Of a stretch of DNA of 64,000 nucleotides, positions 1 through 10,283 are shown in pieces. The notes below the pieces were generated by a model, which was not told the origin of the DNA, searched no databases, and saw only the letters and a program-made list of their open reading frames with translations. Origin of the DNA: Symbiodinium kawagutii. Lineage: Eukaryota > Sar > Dinophyceae > Suessiales > Symbiodiniaceae. Within the stretch, counting starts at the first letter, position 1; each line of letters opens with the position of its first letter. The stretch lies in the NCBI GenBank assembly GCA_009767595.1, contig VSDK01027860.1, positions 416,546-480,545 on the forward strand, given 5' to 3'. The translations under genes and the position numbers were made by a program.

Positions 1-179
1 GATGCTCAAAGAAAAACATGCGGAAAAAAAAAGAAAAAAATAGTTCCCAACCCCCCTTGCGCGGTGTGAAGAACACAATTAACTATCCAAAACTCAAGCC
101 CATCCTCTCGGTCTAAAGGCCATGCGGCCACGCTACAAGTTCTTGACGCCGCTGCTGCAACTCAAGGATCAGCCCTGGA

Positions 180-311
180 GGCTGACTGAGGTTGCACATC
201 TGGAACTTCCAACTGCCTTGTTGCTGCAGCAGCGTTTTCTCGGACTTGACCAGGATCCAGACATCACGCCAGCTGGGCTGTTTCTCTTCAAATTTGTTGT
301 AGCCAGCGCGC
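180..311 (-). CDS. Possible Trp-rich exon of an unrecognised gene (copy A)
   Basis: The minus strand is open here and matches 39315-39456 in copy B. The shared peptide contains YNKF, PSWRDVW and LQQQG, and most differences between copies are amino-acid replacements that keep the frame. The acceptor is CCAG followed by GCGCGC just above position 311; the 3' end is uncertain. It lies downstream of the stop codon of the 991-4949 gene, so it belongs to another gene. In copy B that would be the ankyrin gene at 37577-38890, whose 5' end is otherwise missing; here that neighbour would lie left of the window. I see nothing else in 1-990. Confidence 0.33.
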
Positions 312-990
312 CTGGCATGCGAACTGCTCTGACTTTCAAGTATATAGAATTCACATGGCTAGGTTTCACATGGTTTCAGATCGTGTCACATGAGCTGCTC
401 CAAGGTTTGCCTCCGCCACCACCTGTAACCCAACGGCGCAAGTTGCCAGGTTGCTGTGAACATTCTTTCTGTTTCCTATGGTTCGCTGGCATGAGCTTTA
501 TCACTACCTCCCCTTCACATGCGAGCACAAAGTGGGAAGTGTGGCTCACTTGTGACATGAAGCACATGTTTTGCCTGCCGAACCAGATCACAACGCGCCT
601 GGTTTTGCTATCGTACATGTTGCTTGCAAACGTGCTTTCTTTGAGTTGAGTTGAGTTGAAACGACTCACAGCAGTAGCTGCAGTCCGGGACACACCTCCA
701 CCGGTAGATCAACGGACTAGCTCCGAAAACGTCATAGCCAGTCCTCCCTACCAGCTTCAGGTGGCCCAAATTAGACAAATGTTGTATTGGACTTCGAAAT
801 CACTTGAACCCCCACCCCCCTCTCGGCATCATGCCTGGTTTTGTCATTGCCCATGATGCCCGCAAATGTGCTTTCCTTCATCACATCCTGAGATGCTCAT
901 GTTGGGCCCCACTCAGGCGACAATCAACTCCAATCAAAGACATTCAAGAATTAGAAAAATTCAAAACGATGTAGTGTTGAAATTGATCCT

Positions 991-3900
991 TCAGTCCTGC
1001 GCGCAGTGGTAGTCACAAACTATGGGAATGCAGAAATCGCATTTGCGAGTTGACTCCCACTTCTTGAGCACTGCCTGCCCAAATGGTGTGTTGAGCAATT
1101 CGTCGAGCTCGTGATCGATCAACTCCAGCTTGTTGAACTTCAGTGCGTCCACACTTGGCCAGTCTGTGAAATCCAAGTGTTTCCTCTGCTGCCAATCCTT
1201 CTTTGATGGAAAAAAGTTGTTGATAAATATCTCCTCTTTGGATCGCCAGTCACACGGGGATTTTCGGGATGCGTACCCTCCAGGACCAAAGTGCGAGTCG
1301 ATCGATTCAGACAAACTGGCCCAAATCTCGTTGGAGGAGATTATGTTGTCGAAGCCCTGATTGCAACGGCGAACAAACAAAACCTAAGCTCCTTAGAACC
1401 TGATTTGAAACAGAATCAAATAGCAGCAAAAGTGCAGGGCAGAAGGAGCTCTGTGATTTGTGACTATAATAGGGAACTTCAATGGACACCAAATCAAATG
1501 ACTGCATAGTAACGGAGTTCCACTGCCTCTTTATCCGTGTAGTGGAACACGACATAGTCGTCCTCCTCATTGAACCCACGCTCTGGGAGCTCTTTCACTG
1601 GATCGTCGCAAGCTCGGACATCTATGGCATAAGACCACATGGTGATCTTGTCCCCGTTAGGCAAAGTCACTGTCAAAGTGTCCAAGTGCTTGTTGCTATT
1701 GTAGCGCTGGTCCTGCCCCAAGGTGTGGCATTGTTGTCTGTTTTGCCAACTCTCATGTTTGAGCATGGACTTAACAAAATGCATACATTCAAACACGTAA
1801 AACTGTGGATTCTTTCTGAATTTATCTCTGCATCTTAGGGCCGGCCCTGCCTTCAGAAGCTCACCTGCATAATAGCCTTTGCTCCCAAAATACGTGGTGA
1901 CAGTATTCCCGGTGGTGACGTCTGGACCCGCTGAGGCCATCTCTCTCGCCAGGTCACTCGGCTGGGCACGCTAGGAGGCGAGAAGCAAGCACAGATTCCA
2001 GGCCAGGCGCGCCAATTTCAAGGTGCTTGTATGTTTGGGGCTGCTGTGTCCTGCTGCGACTTGTTGCTTCATGTCCATGTTTAGGCTCACGATGAATGAA
2101 CTTTCATCCCTCAGAAAGGAATCTCCAACACCCCTCCCAAAAATACCAAGTTCAAGCCTGCAATTCCACCTTGGCTCCACTACGAAGGAACAATATGTTT
2201 TTTGCTTAATTTTGTGTTCAATCCTTTGGGGCAAGCCCCTCTCCAAAAGCCACGGCTCAGACTGAGTAGGACGGGCTCATGAATTTGGGTTCCACATTAG
2301 TTCGTGCGAAGCTGTTCGAGGTGCGAGGCTGAACGGCTCGGTGTTCGGTCACTGCCGATGTTTTGATTCAAGTCAAAGTGAAGCTCAGTGACAAACATTG
2401 ACAAACTGCACAGACCGCAATTGGTTGAAGCCTTGAACATGCACAAGGAACCCTGAACATGACGTCAACTTGAACATGGCTTGCCCCTCACTGATATGTA
2501 ACCATCACGGACTTTTTAAAGTCTCTCCGCTCTTGCATCACGGGTCATCCGTGCGGCATGCCACGGGTGGGGAGCCAATTGTTGCTATGGCATCCTGTGG
2601 CAGGCCTACTACGCTGGGTGAGCCCTTCAACCAGGTTGCCATGAAAGGCACATACACACTAACGCAATAATTTTGAAATTCAGGAGAAGTCTGCAAAGGT
2701 CAGAAGGCACTTATCTTCCTACGCCACTTGGATCCCATTGTTTGTCTTTGTATTCCAGGATGATGTCATTGCAAATGCAGGTACCTATCATGCTTCAGGG
2801 CATCATCCCAACCTAGTTCTTCCAAATGTGATGCTTCAGCAAAGGTGTCACATTGCAGTTAGCCCCAGGGTGGGTCCCAGAGACCCTTCGAGGCACAAAT
2901 AAGTTCGGGAACATTCGGGAACCCCAAATCACAACGTCAAGTGATTGTCAAAGCAAAACTCAAGATTCTTCAATCCGCATCATGACGTGACACCTCCATG
3001 TTCACTTGGCCTAGCTTGGCACCGACGCCATCCGTGAACCTTCATTGCAGGTGCTGGTTGCTGAACTCAAGCCTCAGGTTTCATGCAGCAGTGATCAACA
3101 GATGTTCACACAAATCGGTCGGCTACCAATGCCCAGGATTTGCTTCCAACATGGCTGACCATCAGCACAATAGACATGCCACAGGTTCATCAAGAAGAAG
3201 AAGAAGAAGAAGAAGAAGTGTTTGGATGGGTTTGGTAGAAATTGTACTTTCCATAGTCGTGATTTCAATCGTTATGACCAACAAATCTCAAACAAATGAG
3301 CAATCCACCTACAACATCACACAGTTGGGTGAGCTGGTAGCTGAGCTGGACGCACCTGCCTCATTCTCATTTTCGGAATATGAGTAGTCTGAATACTCAG
3401 AACCTGCCAGCTTCCAGCCACCAGCCAGAATTGCTCAACATGGCACTGGGCGACCGAAAGTAAACCTACCCTTCTCTGTTTTGGCAGGGTCAACACGTCA
3501 ACGAATTAAGCCCTGCTTCGATTTTGTTGACCATTGGGATGCATAGAGGCTGGACTGGAGGCAACCAGCGAGCCTTGGCCTTTCTGCTTCGCCTGCGCAG
3601 AGTGAGTGGCGGGCAAAGGAGATGGAACCGCACAGATGATCATCCCGCTTGGTAGGGCTGGTGAGCACTGTTGGGAAGACCCATGCTAATTAGTTGGTTG
3701 CCCTACTACGGCTGCAAGTGGCTACTAAGCCTTAAGCAGTTATAATGCAACGGCTGTCGGTTGTAGACAACCTCCTGTACCAAAGGAGAGAAGAGAACGC
3801 CTCAGCGTTCCGTATGCTGTTCGCACTCGCCCATCCACCCGAGGACAAGATTGCAACACTAGTAGCTCACAAATAAGAAAATTCAGCCTTGCCTAACGGC

Positions 3901-4949
3901 TGGTTCTCGTACTACCAACAACCACCTGGTCCTGGGGGGTCCTGGGGCTTCAATTTTTCAAACCACAGGGCTATGTAGCCTTTATCCTGCGAAGAGGAAC
4001 CTAACCTATTCACCGTTTGACGGAATCATTTGGATTACCGTCCCCCAAAAAAAAAGAAAAACAAAAAAGCAATCGCGTTCGCACCCACAGTTCCGGACCG
4101 ATCGCGATGTATTCACATCATCCGGCCTTGTCGTTGTCCTCATTATCCTTTTTGTCATCTTCGTTGTCTTTGACCTGTCCAAAATTCAGCAGCACGTAGG
4201 CCCGCACACACCAGCAACTTCATCATTCAAATGAACATGAAGGAATCAGTTTTGCATTTTGGGGAGGCAGCACATTTTTGTTTTTGTTGCCTTCTTCGCT
4301 TCTAGATCTCAATTTAAGGGTTTAAAGGAAAAAGGTGTTTTCCAAACATACCTGCAAGAGCCCCTTATTCCAATGAAGAAATTTTGAAGAGTCATTCATA
4401 AACGGGAATGCCAAATGAAGGGAGCTTCATATGACCGGTGCCCCCCAGTATCAATAAAAAGGATATGAAGAGACCCTGAAAGGAAAAGACCCTCGTAAGT
4501 AGACATTAACACAAATAGTGAATCGCAGTGTGAAAAGGATCATAAATTCTGAAAGGCAATACATCATGACCAGAAAGGAGGTATCTGAAACATTCAGGGA
4601 AATAGATTGCAATTGATGAAACAATCGTGAGCAAAATGTCTCAAAAATTGAAAGCATGACATCGATCACCTGGCCGTGGCAAATGAATTTCTCTTACTCG
4701 CCATCAGTATTGACCAACTTCATTAATCATTACAGTAACCATTGAATTAACAAGTTGGATTGGAACTACCCATCACTATTGACCACCATCACGGACCATC
4801 ACTATTAACAAACCTATCAAGCATTCAACACCTTACTACTACAGTAACCATTTATTCATTCGGCACTTGCCGTGTTGCTCCTGGCACCAGGCCTCGCCAT
4901 TGCCGTTCTCTATCTCTGCACATTTTTGCTTGGCGCTTTGAAGCTTGGC
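991..4949 (-). CDS. Multi-exon gene with a HYD1/ADP-ribosyltransferase-like C-terminal region (copy A)
   Basis: Five exons fit in phase on the minus strand: 4949-4871, 3403-3321, 1940-1846, 1737-1524 and 1356-991, the last ending in TGA. They give about 278 residues; the 5' end is not identified. Introns are GC-AG (4870-3404, donor GCAAGT), GT-AG (3320-1941), GC-AG (1845-1738) and GT-AG (1523-1357). The encoded parts are a Lys/Gln-rich helix, a Ser/Glu/Tyr acidic stretch, a region with YFGSK and TLGQDQRY, and then VFHYTDKEA joined across the last intron to NEIWAS and HFGPGGYASRK. The spacing of HYT, the I..S element and G-x-G-x-Y resembles the HYD1 class of ADP-ribosyltransferase folds, but this is inference from motifs only. 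The C-terminus is Cys-rich (CDFCIP, CDYHC). Relative to copy B, exon 3 carries an in-frame 18-nt partial duplication. A further acidic exon at about 4127-4174 is possible but does not fit the phase. Confidence 0.62.
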
Positions 4950-5017
4950 CTGCGAACCAGTACCATCTGGCAGGTTAAAACCTCATCTGATTCACCAGGG
5001 ATCGGATCACTGCAGGA

Positions 5018-6067
5018 CCTGAGAAGCAGGGAACGAAAGCCAGCGCCTTTTTGCCTCTCTGCCCCTGGGTTCTTGTCATCTGCGGGTCTTCTTTTCTCTC
5101 TTCTTCTGTTCTCTCCTCCGCCCTTCCCCCTTTAGTCTTTCTCCATCTACTGCTTCTGAGCTTCTTTGTGACTCTCTCTGCGTTTTGCTCTCTTCTCATT
5201 TTCCTATTTTTTTCTTCTTTTCCCGTCTTCCTTTTCTGGTTTCTTCGGCTTTCGGTCTCTCTCGTCTTGTGTTCTTGTTTGTCCCGATGTTGCTCGCCGG
5301 CGCTCCTTATCTTTTTCATGGACTTGGCTCCATCTCCGCGGCTCTTTTCTGCTGCTGTTGTCCGCCCATTCTTTCCATCCCTGTGTATTCCTGCTCGCTT
5401 CTTGCTCTCCTCTTTTCGTTGTGTCTCCTCTGCGTGCCGTTTGGCTCTTGTTCTTCGTCTTCTCTCACTCTGCGCTGCTGGGCTGCTTTTTGGTCACCGT
5501 TCTGTCTTTCTTACGCTCATCCTTCTGCCTGTTCTTCTCTTGGGTCTTCCTTTCTTGTTCAGCTCCTGTCTTCTTGCTCTGGTCTCCCTAGTTTTTTCGC
5601 GCTCGTGTTCTTTTACCTCAGATGTCCGTCCTCTCTTGTTGGTATTCTCTCTTGCTAGTAGCTTCGTCTCTCTCTCTCTCTCCGGGAGGATCTCCTCTCC
5701 TGTCCTCTCCTCTCCTTGCCTCGCCTCGCCTCCTCTCCTCTTCTACTCTTCTTCTCCTTGAGTCCTCCTCCTCCTAGCATCCTCTCCTCTCCTCTTCTCT
5801 TCCTCCGACCCTTTCTCAACGCCTTTAAGATCGAAAAAAATCAGACAACACCCAAACTACGCACAAGGACACCCAGGACGGACCAGGGGCAAGTCGAAGG
5901 GCATCGGCAGCAAATTGCCTGGTTAATCCTAGTGGTACATTGCCCTCCAAAAGCATGCCCGTGGACACCCTGATCCCCAGGCCATGTTTGGACCCACCGC
6001 CCCCCAGACCCCCAATCTCACTTCGTTGGAAAAAAACAACTTCAACCTAGCCTGACGGCTGGATTTG
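5018..6067. other. Copy-A-only segment with a ~780-bp pyrimidine-rich tract
   Basis: Copy B passes directly from the sequence matching 5017 to that matching about 6068 (near 44083), so about 1,050 bp were inserted in A or deleted in B. From about 5050 to 5830 the plus strand is strongly C+T biased, with TCTC, CCTC and CTTC runs but no simple period. The long plus ORF (5051-5761) is just Leu/Ser/Phe from this bias, and the minus reading is Arg/Lys/Glu. The remaining 240 bp show no gene. No clear target-site duplication was seen. Confidence 0.7.
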
Positions 6068-6137
6068 GTAAAAAGCTGGTTAATCATGATGGATTAACAA
6101 AACAGTCGCTGGTTATTCTAGCTGGTAAAATAGCTGG

Positions 6138-6231
6138 TTGTTGGTTTTTCTAGCTGGCTGTTTTTGATCATGGCATATGCGAAGAACCGAAAGCAGACGC
6201 ACAATCAACAACCAGCTAGAATTTCCAACAA
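6138..6231. repeat. Degenerate foldback repeat (copy A)
   Basis: Arms 6138-6163 and 6206-6231 are imperfect inverted repeats built around TTCTAGCTGG and CCAGCTAGAA. The copy-B equivalent (44138-44231) is better preserved, so this element was present before the duplication. Confidence 0.6.
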
Positions 6232-6974
6232 TCAGAATCAAACTGTTATCCAAGGCTTCTCATTGGCTTAACACGCATACCGACCGCCAACAACGTATTC
6301 AACCACAACCAAAAACCATCAAACATTACATGTCTTTGCTCATGGCTTGGATCGTTGTAACACCGTACCTGCCAACGGTCATTGAGCCTCTATAAGCCAG
6401 GCATCATGCTCTCGCCCAACAAGTCAATGCTTGCACGACCCATTTTTCAGATGGTCGGTTCTCAGATGGTCTGCGACCACCCTTGTGATTGCTGGCTGTT
6501 AGGCTGGTCCTGGAGGCGATCCCTAGATGCCCACCCACTATCAGGTTCCCTTCAGTAGCTGGTCAACTGAAATCAGCACAAGACTGCCTGCGTTGCTAAG
6601 TGGCACTCAAAACTTAGTGGTGGGCAAGCAAATCATGGGAGAAATGCACAGTTTCAGCTCCTTGATTCCCTGCCCCGGATTCATCATGAAAACCCCCACC
6701 AATCCCACATCGATCACATGGACATTGATCACATGGCATTCACAGGCATTCATTCTGACCACCACACGGCCCTGGGCCTCAGCAGTCGCCAGCCTGACCA
6801 GGCTGGGAACCAGGCCAAGGTGGCGAACAACGGCGGCTGATGGTGATGCATACTGTAATGATGACGTGTGGTCATGTTGGTCAATGTTGAAAATATCAAG
6901 GATATACCGGCTGACCACGACTTTTGCTGGCTAATGAGCAATCTAGTTGTAATTGATGATACTGCAGAACAGCG

Positions 6975-7226
6975 TTTTTTTTTTCTCCTGCCCATGGGAG
7001 CGAGCAGTAGAAGCCTCCTCGGCCACCATTCGGTGAAGGAAGGAGGGACAACTCAAGGAAACTCAATTTGATTGAGACGCCGAGAAGAAGATTGCTGGCT
7101 ATGAAGTTGAAGACGGACCATGATGAGCCAAACGATGAATCCAAGAACGGAAAGTCGAGGTCCCAAACACAGAGGGATCACCAATGAAGATGGAAGACGA
7201 CCAGCGTTTCGCTTCTTGATCCTTGC
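6975..7226 (-). mobile_element. Poly(A)-tailed retrocopy with 11-bp target-site duplication
   Basis: Copy B has an uninterrupted site here (near 44950). In A a 252-bp segment is flanked by direct repeats GCAGAACAGCG at 6964-6974 and 7227-7237. Ten T residues directly follow the left repeat, so on the minus strand the insert ends in a poly(A) tail. An 11-bp duplication plus a poly(A) tail is typical of LINE-type target-primed retroposition of an RNA. The source is not recognised. Its 5' end on the minus strand reads GGATCAAG, one mismatch from the GGCTCAAG end of the dinoflagellate spliced leader; this may be chance. Confidence 0.75.
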
Positions 7227-7237
7227 GCAGAACAGCG

Positions 7238-8371
7238 GTTATTGTGGCTTAGAAGCGTGTGGTCTTTTGCTACTAATCTCCACCTTGTATTGATGAACCC
7301 TCCCAATCAGTAGATATTGTGAACACATAACAATGGCATACAATTGCAAAAAGAAAAAACATGAATGTTCTCATGGCTTCCAGCAAAACGCAACTTGGCA
7401 ATAAGCACTTCCCAACAGGGAGTCATCCGCTTGAAAACAACGACTGTCCAAGCAATGATTCTTTTGCCGTATCACTCCCCCATGAGGCCCGGTTCTGTAT
7501 ATTAAATATGATGCCGATTCACAATTAGGAGGGGAGGCATGGAGCAGTACAAGGGATCATTGACCAAAATGCTCACTAACACATCGCATCGAGGAGATCA
7601 TCAACAACCACAACCGTGCTGAGCAGTAGTTGGCACCCCCACAAATGATGAGAATGCTGGTGATGATCCCAGTTGCAGGCAGTCCAGCCCGCACAATGGT
7701 GTTCAACTTCCCAAGCAGTATCCGCGACATAGTCCGCAAAGAGTTGGAAACATGTCCCGTAGCCACCGAGAGACCGGATCATACCATCATGGCAGGATGC
7801 TAACAAGCGTATCGACGCTGATCAGCTGCCCGTCCCAACATTGGTGCAAGTGACCATGGTTGTCCCACCAAATGAGTTGTTACCGCCTACAAGAGCCTGA
7901 GTCATCCTTCTATTTTTGGGGGAATGTTCAACGCAGTCAAGGTGGTGGACATGACTTTTGTGTTGGGGTCCGTGCTTCACAAACTCGTGGGGCGCTTGCA
8001 CGATATCATTTCTTCTTGATAAATCGATGTTGAACCCTTTGGATGTCTGGGTAGCTGACAGAGGGGATTCGGGTTTGCTTGAATCTACAGGTTGAGGAAG
8101 TTTAGCCCCCTACCTCAACCAAACTCTGCAGGCCTGGTGCAATCCCTCTTGCTCCAACCGCAACAAGTGTTAGCCTCCAGGCTAAGAGCAGAGCTTCAAA
8201 AGGAGCTTTCAACAGGTGCTTCAAAGCACGGACACGCGCGGCCAAGCTGTGCCGACTTGCTCCAAATCAGTCGGGCTTCGCAAGGTTAATTCGCAAGGGA
8301 TCTATACAGTTGGTCACCGGAAACATGCAAAGGTGACTGCACACGGTCCAGTTGGCCAACCGGTCGATGAC

Positions 8372-8416
<45 letters not shown>

Positions 8417-8439
8417 GGCGATGAATAATGATTGATGAT

Positions 8440-8531
<92 letters not shown>

Positions 8532-8556
8532 GTAATGGTGATGCTGATGCTGATTC

Positions 8557-8609
<53 letters not shown>

Positions 8610-8611
8610 TT

Positions 8612-8642
<31 letters not shown>

Positions 8643-8702
8643 CGATGATGACGATGATGATGATGGTGATGATGGTGATGATGGTGATGATGGTGCTCCT
8701 GC

Positions 8703-8751
<49 letters not shown>

Positions 8752-8951
8752 GATGATGATGGTGATGGTGATGGTGATGGTGATGATGCTGCTGCTGACG
8801 ATGATGATGATGATGATGATGACGATGACGATGACGATGATGATGATGATGATGATGATGGTGATGGTGATGGTGATGGTGATGATGATGTTGATGATGA
8901 TGATTATGATGATGATGATGATGATGATGATGGTGATGGTGATGGTGATGG

Positions 8952-8997
<46 letters not shown>

Positions 8998-10283
8998 AAC
9001 TAAATTCTAAGGAGAACCCCAACTATGAAATAGTTTCTCCCGAAGCCATTCTGAGGCCAGTTCTACCAATTCTATCCAATTCTTCTTTCATTGCCTATCA
9101 CCCGCACAGCTGACTGGGTCAACCAGCTTTCAAGAACCGTAAGGCCGCAAATGATGTCAGAGTTTGTCAAACTCTGCTGGGCTGAAGGTGCTGACACCAC
9201 CCAACAGGCATGCTCAGTGCTCCTCATCCAGCTGAGTGAGCTGACAGCATCACATAGAAGATCACCTCAGCGAACATAAGCAGCGAAAGCTAACACCATC
9301 CAGCAACTTCCAGACTTTGCTTCTGGTTCGCCCATCTGTGCTAACAAACATCCTCTCAGTCAAATGGCACAAGATGAACTCTGCCAACCCGCTTGTGGCA
9401 TTAGATCATGATTTGTACGCACGAATCCTGCCAGGTCCCACCTTTTGGTGACATAGAAATCCCATGCTTAGGTACACAGGTGGCATCTTACGTAGCACCC
9501 CCAATGGTTACTTAGCACAGTCCTGTACCGCTTCCAAGTGAACTCATGCCGCTGCTGCCAGGGCACTAACAAGGTGCCCAGCCCGCTGAGGCACGCAGCA
9601 ACCTCGGGCCATCGTGATTTTCCTTTTTTGGGGGGGCGAAGGGGTAGGCTTTCCAACAAAAAATGACCCTCTCAATATGATTCTGTTGGTTCTTTGATGT
9701 TTTTTGGGTGTGCTATGATCATGATTATCTCATAGTATCTCATCATCCGCCAGCAACCAGATTGGAAAAATCCTACAAATTGCGTGCTCATGTTTGACTT
9801 CAAACAGAGCCGCGCCCATCTGGGAAAAGACTCATCCTCCACAATGGCAGAACATGCGTGTGGCTTCCAAAATGCAATTATGAAATATGGGAATGTATCT
9901 TAGGAAGTGATATGAACAAATTGCTGAAGTGAATCATGAACTTGGGAACTTAGCTGAGAACCGGGGGATTGATTCAGGAGATGCCATGATGACTGAATAG
10001 GGATCCGATACAAAGTACAGGAAAAGCTTGGGTTGGTCAAACACCAAGCTGGGGCAAACTGGCAGCAACGTCTGCGAAAAGTCCTGTACCTAACGAATGA
10101 AATCCATACGAATCAATTCTCTTAATTGCAAATTTTTGCAAATATACATCTGACTGTGGCATTCCACAACAAGAAAGAAAACCAGTCTCAAGCACCTATT
10201 ATCCATGCTGAGAGCATCCTGTTGCAGAAACTGAGCCGTTGCTACAACCGCCGCAACGCTATAGCCATTGCGAATCAGCAAAA
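7238..10283. other. Intergenic stretch, conserved between copies, no firm gene
   Basis: It aligns with 44950-48994. The only coding hint is a plus-strand basic reading from about 8181 to 8277 (AKSRASKGAFNRCF), kept in copy B from about 45964 with an AG-G start, but no donor could be fixed. The stretch also contains the GAT array at 8365-8997. I see nothing in 9000-10283. Confidence 0.4.
8365..8997. repeat. Expanded GAT/ATG trinucleotide array (copy A)
   Basis: About 630 bp of GATGAT with GGT, GAC and GCT interruptions. Long Asp, Met, His and Ile open frames on both strands are artefacts of the repeat. The matching array in copy B (47405-47661) is about 255 bp. Confidence 0.95.

Noticed and set aside
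5051-5761. 236-codon hydrophobic plus-strand frame
   Set aside because: It arises from pyrimidine-rich DNA (Leu/Ser/Phe codons), is absent from copy B and has no family pattern.
8267-9022. Long poly-His, poly-Asp and poly-Met open frames
   Set aside because: They are six-frame readings of a GAT microsatellite; no splice signals or conserved flanks support coding. The same applies to 47257-47751.
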